Source of the DNA: Membranipora membranacea
Taxonomy: Eukaryota; Bryozoa; Gymnolaemata; Cheilostomatida; Membraniporidae
Assembly: GCA_914767715.1 (NCBI GenBank)
Contig: OU612070.1
Coordinates: 23,922,025 to 23,986,024, forward strand
Length of the DNA stretch: 64,000 bases
Direction: 5' to 3'
The position numbers and the translations under genes were made by a program. Of this stretch, positions 39,416 to 51,400 are shown one piece after another (positions within the stretch are counted from its first letter, which is position 1; each line of letters begins with the position of its first letter). A model generated the notes under the pieces. That model was not told the DNA's origin, did no database searches, and saw only the letters and a program-made list of their open reading frames with translations.

Positions 39416-40487
39416 TTTGATCATCATCTTATCTGTGTGATTATTAGTGTATTAACTAATAACACATAATGTCTATGCCACATGTCTATGGTTGTGACAT
39501 ACCCCAGGGGAAACATCCGCTTTTTCCCAATGCCGTTTGAAGGCAATCACCCTGGAAGTTTGAGAGGCCATAACTTCTTCAATATTCGGATTCTAAAGCT
39601 GAAAATCGCTCACATGATAGAATAAAATATGGAGAATAAGATGTGATACAAAAGAGCAGCCTCAAACAAAGTCTTTAAGTCCTAAGATATCTTCCAAATT
39701 GCAGTAATATTAACCCTGCTCTGCACTGGTTTGGCTTAGAGTACAAGCATGAGAGTGATGGGGCGAACATTGTTCAAGGAAGAGTTGGCAGCCTCCCTGG
39801 TTGCGCAACAGAGTAAACACACCAATTATGTCAAACCACCGAAACTTACAAAATGCACTGAGGGATCGATAGATTGATTGAGATGCTCATCATCACACAG
39901 GGGTGGCTTCATGCTGCTGGGGCCGGCCATGAGGAGGTTGTACTAGAGGAAGCCTCGAAACAGCGCTTGACTCATGGTTTCTAGCTGAAGACCTGTGTGT
40001 TGTGCAGAGGTACGCCCACCACAATATGTTGTATTTTGTTGTGGGCTCGATAGTATCTGACTATTGGAAAGACAGTTGACATGGTTGAAAGAAACCCAGG
40101 GTGGCACCAGGGTTCGCAGCCCAAAGTCCCAAACATTATGACTATGTCATAATGGGAAACACACCACTCCCAACAAATTTGTATATGAAAAAATTCCTCC
40201 AAGGTCAATCCGGAAACGTAGAGGAGTATGAGAGACCTAAACAAACTATCAACTGTTATAAGAAACTCGGAAATGCCATGGATTTGTGTATGCCAGAGGG
40301 GGTTTCAAAACTGAGCTTGGTATGAAAATATACAGAACAAAGAAGGGATGCAAAATGGTGTTAGAGAACCGCAGGGTAGATAACTCTGCACATAAGACAG
40401 ATGGTACACTGCCCCAGGTTGAAAACCACAGTGGGCAGACAACCAACTCATAAACACCCACCTAGCATCATGGAAGCAGTTGTGAAA

Positions 40488-41095
40488 GGATGGAGGCTGA
40501 TTGGCCAAAGATGAGCAGTGTCAAGACTTGGGATGAGCTTGACGAATATGCATTTGTTGCTCTCAACTCTGCATTGACTGGAAGCAGCAAGAAACAGGCC
40601 AAACAACTGCATTCTATCCTCTTTTCAATCTGTGAGGAGATGTTTGGCTTAATTGCGAAACAAAGTTGTTCTCAGTGCACCAAAATACCAATTAGACGCC
40701 CATGTGAGAAAGGCAAACTGTGAACTCATCAACGCGCGCTGAGAGAGAGAATGATAAATTGTGCCGAATCAGAAATGCAAGGGCTTTCTGTATTGCTTAA
40801 TGATGTCAAGGGACGAATAAGAAGGCTAGCCAGAGCTGAGGGCTTGAGGAAGAAGAGGATGTTGAAGCGAAAGAACTTCAATAATTTCATGAAAAATCCA
40901 TACGGATTTGACAAGAAGTTGTTTGAGCAGAGCAAGAATGGCGAGCTCAAAGTTAGTCAGGCAGAAGTTGAGGCACACTTGGATAAAATGTATGGTAACA
41001 AGAGCGAGGGGAACACTGATATTGCTGGGCTTAAACGTCCAACATCTCCAGGTTTCAGTTTTGAGATATCAAACTTTGAGAAGTTGCACAGGTAG
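40488..41095 (+). mobile_element. Decayed non-LTR retrotransposon fragment (region upstream of RT)
   Basis: Two short frames (40490-40723 and 40751-41095) encode a basic helical stretch followed by NNFMKNPYGFDKKLFEQSKNG and a PTSPGFSFEI-like string. From memory, this Lys/Arg-rich helix, KNPxxFxKxLF and PTxPxxxF order resembles the linker before the reverse-transcriptase domain of LINE-type pol proteins in cnidarians, lancelets and fish. The RT domain itself is absent and the frame is broken, so this is a relic. Unit 1 lacks it. Confidence 0.4.
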
Positions 41096-41814
41096 TTACC
41101 AAGGCGTAAAGGCAAACCTGTACCAAACACCTACTTCATAGGAACAGAGCCTATTCAATCGCTTGCAGAGCAGCCTGTGGTGAGCCTAGGAAGATGGTAT
41201 AGTTTGCCGAGCACAGACAGGTTTCGTTGAAGCGAGGTGAACAAACAACTCATTACAGGGCTGGAAACGATTGAAAAATTGTGGTCTGTCTGGTAAATAC
41301 AAAAACCTGGATTCTCAACTTTGCACTCATGCCTCGAATTTTGTGGCCTCTGACAGTTTATGATATTCCACTTACACCAGTTGAGAGAATGGAGCAAATG
41401 ATTAAGAAGCCCTTACAACATCCTGTTAGGATGGTGTAGGGGCGGAGCTCACATCACAGCATAGCCTATAGTATCAAACTGGACCTTGAGTGTTTTCTGT
41501 TGTTGTTTCTCTGAATGAATGACCTTCGACGTCTCGTAACACTTCAATATCTTTGTCTAGTAGTATTAGAATGTCCTCAGATAAGCAAGGAGTAGAGCTA
41601 CAAGACGCCATAAAGATGTTACATCAGCAGAAAACACAAACAGAAAACACTCAATGTCCAGCTTGTTACTAAACTCATCGCAACAATATTACCTCCGCCC
41701 ATATGTGATCCTGAAGCAGGGATTCCCCAAAAAGGTTTTCCAATGAATGAAGTCAGCACTTTTGCTTCAGCCCATTGTTCCTCATGGGGAATCCATTTAT
41801 TAGGTTGGATATAG

Positions 41815-41837
41815 AAAGGGAATAATAATTCAGATCA
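41815..41837. repeat. Short direct repeat at right edge of unit 2
   Basis: Second copy of the 23 bp string found at 26386-26408. Homology to unit 1 ends here and unrelated sequence follows. Confidence 0.6.
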
Positions 41838-44800
41838 AATATAAGATGTAAGTGTGTACTGCATATTTAATTTGTGCTGTCTTAATTATTGAGCGAATGA
41901 CCTTTGGCTCACATAAGGTAATAGCCTGTTTGGGGAGATTCCTGTAGTATAAGTAGATATTTGACTATTAATCTGAGATTGTGAGAGAATGCCTATCATC
42001 CGCGTGTTTGTCTCCAAACTACAAAAATTAAGTATTCAATGACCATAACTAGGTTAGTTTTATCGCTTAAACTGTGTCGGGATAACTGGTAGTAGCAATT
42101 CAGTATCAATCAATGGTGGGGGAAGTGGTTGATACAAGGGCTTTATAGGGGTAGATAACGACCTCCGCTTCAATATAAACATGTATGGAACTTTTTTTGT
42201 GTCATTTACATTAATCATTGGCCCCTATCCTGTGGGATGAATAGAGCTTGGATATCAACAACAAAGTTTACATATTGGAGCTAAGAGACTGGTGTACGCA
42301 CAGATACTATTATTTACCACACATAGGTTAACAGGTGAGTGTGGCTGGGAGGAGAGAACCATAGCCTCCCAACTTCAATATTTTGAAAACTATGAAAAAA
42401 ATTTGTAATTTGTTTGGACCCGTAAGGCGATGAACTCTGTTGTTTATAGTCTCAAATTTTTCTTTCATGCATTAGTGAGGGTTTGAAGTCATGGGTGGAA
42501 AATGTTTGAATGTTCTTAGCGGTGTTGTTCTGTATATATAAGTAGACGGATAGTATGTTATTTCAATGGTGCAAAATTTTAGAACTAAACAAATTGAGTT
42601 CTTGGCCCGTCTCCTGAGCAGTGATTGATGCCTATATGATCAGAATCTTGCTGAATATGACTTCTCCACTGGGTTGTGCACACAAGCCCAGTTTTGCTTA
42701 GATTGGTCACTTTGAAGCGATATCTAGGTGCAATTTTGGTGAGTCCCTCCCTCCACTGTCAAACTGTATCAAATGGCAGGTTCCTTAGTGCTTAAGTGTG
42801 GTAAAACAAGTAATGTTGTGCTCTAATTGATCTCCTAGCTTGTTCAAACACACATATACCATTTGGAGGATAATTTAGTTGCATGCACTCTAGGACTTAG
42901 GTACTTAGTAAGTACAGATGAATATGATATGATAGTTAGACTGTATTGATAGATAAATATGATCCCCATGCAGCCCTGTACCATCTACTGTTTCTTCTAG
43001 ATGCATGTGAGCTAAAATTTAACTACTGAAGACTAATTGGGTAATGTCAAGGCATCAGAGGACCTTCAATCCGAACAAAAAAACAAGTATCTCAGTAAAC
43101 AAGGACATACAACTAGTCAGGGTCAACTGTTGTTGAGTGTTGATCAGTTTCATCGAATTGCACTGGGAAAAAATTAATCATGATGAAATAGAAAGAGAAG
43201 TCCCAATGCAATTAGAGTACCACAGAGGGCGGTACGTAAAGCCTGATACTGGTGCCCCCTTCCAAGTTCGGTTTGCTCAGCGGTTTCCCTCCCTCCCCTA
43301 CTGCCGGCGGGCTAGCCACCCTAGTACACCGGGTGAGTCTCACCACTACGCACCCATTGTTGCCACTCAGGGTTGCCCCTTTCAATCAACCAAGAACTAT
43401 GACCAACCAGTCTTAGACAAAGTCTTTCTCTAGAGGTATACCTGGTATCCTCTTCTGCCTTACTCCTGGTGATCACAGACAGAGCTGAGTCAGAGTGCAA
43501 ATGTCTGAATGAGGAGTCTTAACTGATGCTACTGTCATTTGTTCTTGTATACAGCATTGGTTCACTGCACTGTACACTATTATTGGTCTCACATTATTCA
43601 TTTCAGTTATGCTGTACTTACAAAGTAGTAGGAATGGGAGAAATACGGACGTATAGTCAGTAATTACAAACAAATTCTACAAATGACAATACGAAAATGT
43701 GAGTACATCAAATAAAAACGTAATGTTGTCTCTGAAACAATTCATAAGTCTACGACATAATCGTAGATTGACTCTGTAATTCCAGGTGGTGGCATATGTG
43801 ACAGTTTCTTTATTGATTGAGCCTCATTCTGTAAGGCAATCAGAAATATTCTCAATTTTTTCAGAGTTGTAGTTACATTACATGCGAAAAGTACTTACAA
43901 ATGAAATGAATGAGAACAGGAACTAGAGACATGATAAAAAGACGTACAAGGATGAAGAATTCAGACCATTTGCTATATAAGAATCTATAAAGTAAGAAGA
44001 GTGATTATAAGTTCCTCACATGGCACATACATGATGATGAGTATGCTTCAAATGACTGAACAATACACCCATTACTATCACTAGGCACTGGTGGTGAGGA
44101 TTAAAGTTGAAAATTAATATTATAGAGTTTGTCATCAAATTCACTGTAACTTGAAGTTGTGTCCTCATTGTGTATAATAAGATAATTCTCAATTTTTATA
44201 GGGTGAGTGAAACAGAGGGCTAGATCAAAAGTTGAAATAGAAACAGAAGGACCACACTCACATTATACGATATGGCTGTTGCTGATTGTCTCAATGAGTT
44301 TATCTGCGAAAAATGGAAGTAGTATAGGTACCAGTTCATCATGTGTACAGTGGAAAACTAGCTACCCAGTTGGAAATGGTTACTTGAGCAATTTTTTCAT
44401 CAGGAGCTTCAATGGTTTTCTCATTCTTAATTAAATATTTTTGTAATTTTGGTTTTAGCCATGAGCCTCAAACCTTCATTACACAGGCTATTTTCTAACC
44501 TCAGTAAAAGTTCTTTGCATATCATATGATGTTTAATTTATTTTGTCAATTCAATGAGTTTCGTTCTCAGTAAAGAATATAACAGGTCAAACATTTGAGA
44601 GATCTTTCAACAATTATTGTCTCTGGTAGAGCAATGAACCGACGTATTGAGCAGCATAGGTTCCTGTATTGTGCCAGGCTAGTATTGTGCATGCAACACG
44701 ATTGGTGAAAAAAAGTATCACAGCTAGGCCAAAAGTATTTTAGATTGGGGAGTTGGTAATGTATGAGGAGTATTTGGGGGGGGGGGGCCTGCTATGTAAA

Positions 44801-47800
44801 GAGATATGTTCATGTCATGGCTGGGGACAAAACATCAGCTTTTGTCACAAGCTATACATATTGGTGATGAACAATGATGAAACTTTCGGAATTATGTGCT
44901 CTTGGCCTTGGCCATGAAATGAATTGTAAAATGATTGAATCAAATGGCTACTCAGTTAATCACATAATGCTGTCCGGTCTTCAAGAAATACTGTTCTTGC
45001 TCCAATATGTATTCAACTGTTTAGTGTTAACCTTATGAGTCTTTCAGATTGTCTGCTTACTCATACCAGGGGAGAGAACGCAGCAACATTGTAATGGGCA
45101 ATAGTTCATCTTGTTGCTAATATTCATGTAAACACTAATAGCATGTACAGCTACACTGGGCCAACTGCATGTAAATATCATTGGTTGTTGGGAAGGTTTA
45201 CCTGCAAACTAACTTTGGACTATTTAGTCCTACAGACAGTATGTGTTGAAAATCGAAAAAATCCGCCTTTCCTTGAATGACTCAATAACAGACTACTGTA
45301 AGACTACTCATTTCGTTGTCTACCCCTACACCATGCCCTTGGTTGATAATGAAATGCCACTACAAGCTATCCTGACACAGTTTGAGCGTTTAAACCAGAA
45401 CTTACAGTTGGTTTATCCAAAGTGCGATAATGGTTTTTGTAATGGGAAATTTCCTAATGTTATGAATGTGAATGAGGTCTTTTAGGTTTGCACTAGACCA
45501 AGTTTGTCCATTCGGAGTTACTCCCCCTCCACTGGCCCCGCCAAATTTATCATCAATTTTTGTTCCAATTCCAAGCACACCGGGTTCTTCCTATTTTACT
45601 GGATAGCCTGAAGACAGTAACTCCAAACGCAGTTAAACGAGATTGTACTGCATCAAGTCAAAGTTTGTGTTCCTAGATTGTGAAATCTATTTACATCTGC
45701 CCTCCCTAAAAGTAAGCCTAAATGGACTCTCTATATCGTACAACAATTTTTACATTTTTTTTCAAAACGGCAGATTTCAACCATTCATTTAGAATATTTA
45801 TTCTAGATTTCATATATACCTCAGTGATTAAAACTTTATTATTGCTACCTATAAAGCCACACTCAGCTCAAAAACATGCTAAACGGTTTTAATTATTTTA
45901 TGTTTAATTTCAACGGCAGTAAACCATGTTTAAATTCATAGATACTACATACTAGATTTTTTGTCCTATGCCTTACCCAGCACTCTCATATCACGCCTCC
46001 ATGTCATACAGCATTCATGTGTGAGATATCCTAGAGGCACTAACCACTACTCCACAGCACCTGGAGCCAAAGAAGAATTACCCTTGCAATTCCTATCAGA
46101 TTCAGATCTACATTAAAGTGAAAAAATTGTTCATCGTCCCCTTGTGCATAGCTATTTCATAATCAACAACTGAGCATGGTCTCACTACTCAATAGAGTCA
46201 ACACTCTAGTTGGTGGAGACATGAGAATCCCCTCTGTCTCATCTTCGGGATTTTACTTCCACAGCCTATTTTAAATCCCACTCTAAAACTCATGTGTGTT
46301 GCAAAGCCTTTGCCCCTTATCTAGAGTCAGCAGCAGGCAGCAGTCAATTTTAGGTTTTACTTTACCTTCACGTTTCCTCATCACTATAACATTTTAACCA
46401 TCTGTTATTATCTACCACAAGCTTATTTTCATAAATTCAATAAGTTTTGATATTTATAATCATGTACAATGCATGGAAATCAATGTACTAAACAATTTTA
46501 TTGGGCGTGATATAAACAAACTTTATTATCAATTTGGGGCCCATAAAGTAAGTGGTAATAATAAGCATTTATCGAAAGGTTTCATTTTTTTTCTTTCCTT
46601 TGTTTCCCTGAATACATGACCAAAAACTGCTCCTGCAATCAAAGCCGAGTAAAATGTTTTAAATGCATGGTATCATCTGTTCGACACCCTTTCTTATCAG
46701 GGTCAACTCCTAACACAACCTCATCGCGATCAACAAACATGGGTATAGAATTTTAAAGTCATCAGTTCACTTGACAGGGTATTTGTCCGTTAATTCAGGG
46801 GGCAGTGAACACAGGAACTGAAAATAACCTGGTTATCTACCGAACAATGAACTCCCTATCATTTCATTGAGTTACACAAGCCAGTTATTATCCGTCTTAG
46901 TAAAATAGTAAAACTAAGACATCCATAATTATAGCTCAGAGTTATCAGCTTCATGACAGGGTATTTGAACTTTAATAACGGTAGTGGCCGGTGTCCATTA
47001 GGAGTTTGTTGATTTTCCGCATAATATCTGGAAATAAAATAATTAGCAACATTAGTGGCATTTTATTTTGGTTTTTCATCTTTTGATGATATGGACCCAG
47101 GTTGAAACTCAAGAAAAAGCTGAATATAGTACTTATCCGTAGATGTAGATGTAGAAGCCGGTAATGGGGTCATAATGCAGGCTCAAACTACTGCTGCCAC
47201 TCATACAAATGTGTGCTCATCGAATTCTGCATAGCTCCAATAAAATCAATTGAGACCTAAATCTAATAATTGTCACCTAATGGGCTAATAATTTGCTCTT
47301 CAAAATTAGGGCATGAAATCTACGCACAGGCTTATGACTGTACAGTTGACACTAGTAAGACAGTAACTACCTCACCTGTTGCAAAGATAATTAATTTCAT
47401 ACCCTAATTTTGATTATCAGTTTGTGCAAATTAGTTGCTCATTAGGTGATAATGCTGAGATTGTAGCCTCATTTAATAAGTTTTGAGCTATACAGAATTC
47501 TATAAGCACACATTTGGCTGTGTGGCAGCAGTGGTTTAAGTGTTATTAGTGTTGTAGTTTTGAAAGTATGCTATTGAAACCATGTGGCGGGCAATATTAT
47601 GTTATCTGTCACCTTTTATAATTATATCCTCAGCTTTCCAACAAGCAACAACAACATAAATTCAATTTGATGCACTGAACAACTTGCGAATAGCATCAAT
47701 ACACTATTATAACAGACATCTTATACACATAGGGTTAGAACTTGTACACAAAAATTTGATGTGTATATAGATGAAGGTAAGGACTTTAATTATAGGCTAG

Positions 47801-48445
47801 CTTATTGACAGTGTTTTATTTGAAATCCATTAGGTCTAAGAATGACCCCTTAATAAAACATAATTGAAGGTGATTAAGCTGTGTATTAAGCTCTGCTGTC
47901 ACAAAGAAAAGTGCAAACGGAATAAAATGTTTTAAGCAAATTGGGTTAATAGGATTTCCAGGGGTGTTGTGTTGTTCAGCCACCTGAAACTGATCTTCTC
48001 TGTCACGATTAGGTAATGATAGGTATGGCTAATTGGCATTTAATAGTATCCCTCTTAATTCAGATTGTAGTAAACAATTAGCTTAATAATAGGTTGATAA
48101 TAGGTCAATGTGGCATTCACTTCTCTCTTGCAATATTTGCGCATGGTTCCCACCAATATTACCACCCAGAATCAACGTAATGGCCTTTAGCCAGAGCATC
48201 TCGTGCAATACTGAGTAACAATCAAGAAGGAAGCTCAGATGATTCAGATGACTTCGGGAGATTCTCAACATTTACAACTTAGCAAAACAACATCATGGAA
48301 GTCAAAATATCCTACTGGTCATCAGCTCTTACAAAGTTGAATTTTCTAGTCGGTCAAAGCTATTTAACACCCGGTCTTGAGAAGAAGAACTTTATATTGC
48401 AAGTACTTCCCCATTGATTTGGACTCCTTGAAAAAAACAGTGATC
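41838..48445. other. Intergenic region between unit 2 and the astacin gene
   Basis: 6.6 kb with no gene I can recognise. The longest ORFs (up to 98 codons, at 43137-43433 and 45243-45485) show no domain. The 43225-43420 stretch is clearly richer in G+C than its surroundings. A G-homopolymer lies near 44775. A foldback element at 47185-47536 is listed separately. Weak direct repeats of GACAGGGTATTTG occur near 46776 and 46957. Confidence 0.5.
47185..47536. mobile_element. Foldback element with ~140 bp imperfect inverted repeats
   Basis: The arm at about 47185-47319 reads AAACTACTGCTGCCAC at its outer end. It is matched in reverse complement by about 47393-47536 (outer end GTGGCAGCAGTGGTTT), with shared internal strings such as CAAATGTGTGCT, TCACCTAATG and AAAATTAGGG. 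About 73 bp separates the arms. Identity is only moderate, there is no ORF, and I cannot see a clear target-site duplication. An old MITE-like relic is the simplest reading. Confidence 0.6.
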
Positions 48446-51400
48446 ATGAAATATTCTTGTGTTGGGTCTTGTATCTTCGTGTTTCTTCTATCCTCATTAC
48501 TAGCTGCACCAACAGGAGAGCTGTCAGAAGATGAAAATGTAAGATACTTATATCTATGCCTTAACTTCCATTATTCATTATGGAAAACAGTATGCTGCAT
48601 TAGATTTGTACTTCTAGGATATGGGTATGGTATGAAATCCTAGTCAAGTTGCTGTTTAGCTTTTTTAAACTCTCTAACTGAGGCCAAATTACTGGTAACT
48701 GTCTTACTTCCAATCTATTGTCCCTTGTACTGCTATTTGGTCAAGAAAAACTCATGTCACCTTTATCAACAAACCTGAATCATACCACAAGATCACTTGG
48801 CCACCCAAGCTTTATGAATCACCTGGGAATTTTTACAGGAAATTTCAATGAATTTTCCTTTCTGGTTTTCTTGAAGTTAAGGAAAGACGACCCTGCTTTA
48901 GTTGTGTCACATTTCATGCCTGTATTTTATAAAGAAAATAATGACCTGATTGATCTGTCTACTGTATTCTGTGCTTGGTCTAACGTCATTTTACCAAAGT
49001 TCAGATCTAATCTAGCTTGCAGCTATTTTTCTTAAAATATACTTATTTCATTGTCAGGAGACTTTTTACATTAAAAGATGACTTCATTCATTACGTTTAT
49101 TGAAACAATCAACCTTACCATTTCTAATGAGTAGGTAGAAGTGGCATTTAATTGGGCATGGACAATATATACCCCATATTGCACCATAAAATAGCAGATG
49201 GGACAATTTCTAACGAGCTGCCTGTCTCGAAAGTGCTGCTCAATGAATAGGCTTAATGAAATTGAAACAATTTAGTTCAATAATTGAGCACTCCAAGGTT
49301 GGGAGCATATTGTGTTTGAAAGGAACCTCACTATTTGAATATGACATTGATCACAAATTTGAAACTTTCCGCAGGAGAGAGGAAAGTCTAGTAATAGAAG
49401 GCAGTTCATGAGTGCGAGACGTCTAAAAAAGATGGACATGAAAATAGCCCGCAACAAAATAAAAGTAAGTTTAATCATTCTGTTCAGATTATTGACCTAG
49501 TCCTGAATTGAGTATTTGATATTTTCTCGATTTCGAAAATCCAAAAACAGCTGGGACCTATGTCATACCTGACAAAGTCCATAAGCATGTTCATAATGGT
49601 ATCAACCATTTTTACCTAAGAGATGATTAAAAACTGCCTTATTTACTAACACGAAGAAGAACTTGACATATCTGAAATTATGGCTCAACCATATCGCAAA
49701 TTATTGATGATGTAATGGCTATATGGACAATCATTATAACTCATGTGTTTGCCCTTCCTTCACCTTTGAATTCTGATTAAGCACATAGCCTAAATGTAAA
49801 ATCATCTCAACGCTATTTATGCTGACATAATGCCTGTTAGTTCATCTTGTAGCAACAAAAAGCTGAGTATGGTGAAGCTTGGAGAGCTGGCAAAGTGGCA
49901 GTGGTAGTAGATGGTGTAATAAGGGTAAGCTTTCATTTCTACATTTCCACTCAACACAATTTCTTATTTCATTATGAGAACGGTTGCATTTCAGTCATGT
50001 TACTTGAATCTTAAAGCAATTTTTTTCAATAAGAATACATACACACTTCATTGTTTTTGTTCAATAGAGGATCCATGAGGATGCTTTAGAAGACTTTAAG
50101 GATATAGAGGATTCAATATACAACTATGGAATAGATGACCCTTTGATAATTGATGGTGACGTAGAAATAGATGAGACTTTACGGGAGGTAAGTGACTGAG
50201 TTCAATGTGTCAGCATTTAGAATTGTTAAGGTGAAATATCACCCCAGGGGCAGATTTCTTTTTTCTAATGTGATATTTCAACATCTTGTAAGGGAAAAAG
50301 TAGTATTGGAATATGTAAGACCATAGCAATTGTAATAATGTACTTCCCTAATCAGTACCTGGTATTGATTGACAAATTACTTCCAGGATCACGTATCAGG
50401 CAGGCAGAAGAGAAAAGTGTACAGCACAAGCTCTGCGAATAGATGGGCAGGAAAAACGATACCGTGGGAGATCAGAGCTTCTGATTATAGTAAGAATTAT
50501 GACGAGTTACCATTAAATGAATGGCAATGCTTTGTCATTTTAGAAGTATATAGATTACGTTGTAAAAAATAAAAATGTGACCTTATTTTTCCATCGGTTT
50601 TACAGGCTGGAAACAAAATCTAATGTTAGTTGTATGTGCTTATGCTAGTATCCACTTTGATTCCAATCACTTATGGTTTATAGCAACGGATCGAACTTAT
50701 GTTGAGGAACTTATAGCTGACGCAGTGGCTGAATGGGAAGAAAGATCATGTGTCAGCTTTCCTGAGCGTACAACAGAAAGTAACTATGTGCTCATTATAC
50801 AGGGCACTGGGTGCTCTTCATTGATCGGAGATTCCAATGCCAATGGGCCTCAGAACATGGCATTGGCTTTCGCCAGCTCAAGTAATCCACAATGTGTCAA
50901 TGTAAGTAGAAACAGAACATCAATCTGTACCATAGCCTCTAGGTTAAAAATGTAGCATAAAATGACCATAGAGGGAATAGTTCAATTTACAGAGCAAATA
51001 TATAGCCAACAGTCAGCAAGTAAATGAGATTCAAGAAAATGACCCTGAGTTAGAACCAAAACCTGAAGAACAAAAGCAAGTACCATTACTTTGGAATTGC
51101 AGTGCCAGTTCATGTGTATTTGATGTTCAACCACTGCTCTATCAGGTATTTTAAAATTGAGAGTTTTGGAGGGCTTTTAGTTCATCCTTTATATTCAAAG
51201 TTGTAAGCTAATGAAAAAAAAAATATCTAAGACTATAAAGTTTGATGCTAGCTATGAAAATTTGTGTGATATGCATTCTAGGGGAAAGCATCTAATTTGA
51301 AAATATTGTCTAAACACAAAAAGCTGTATCTTTGATTAGTTTGAATGATTTTTTTGAGATACTGAGACCAAATATACTAGTATCGATCAAATTTCAAAGT

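Larger units (their letters stand above)
39048..39674. mobile_element. TTAA-flanked foldback/MITE element with ~128 bp terminal inverted repeats
   Basis: The element starts AGACTTTGTTTGAGGCTGC and ends with its reverse complement. The arms (39048-39175 and about 39547-39674) are nearly perfect inverted repeats. It is flanked by TTAA at 39044-39047 and 39675-39678. Unit 1 has a single TTAA at the empty site (about 23432-23435), so the target-site duplication is exactly TTAA, as in piggyBac-type transposition. It is 627 bp with no transposase and is hence non-autonomous. The interior holds two oppositely oriented tRNA-like segments, listed separately. Confidence 0.88.
26386..41814. repeat. Segmental duplication, unit 2
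   Basis: Matches 731-24652 in order and orientation and carries the second ANL gene. Segments present here but absent from unit 1 are about 29860-30320, about 33738-33980, part of the hairpin near 37000-37120, about 37937-38090, the foldback element 39048-39674 and about 40450-41376. Exon sequence is much better preserved than intron sequence. This implies that the coding copies were kept under constraint after the duplication. Confidence 0.85.

Noticed and set aside
39213-39420. Overlapping ORFs on both strands
   Set aside because: They read through the tRNA-like centre of the TTAA foldback element. Open frames arise from its inverted structure.
45990-46080. tRNA-like head on the minus strand (box A-like GTGGAGTAGTGGTTAGTGCC)
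   Set aside because: No box B at the expected distance. Too weak to call a SINE or a tRNA gene.
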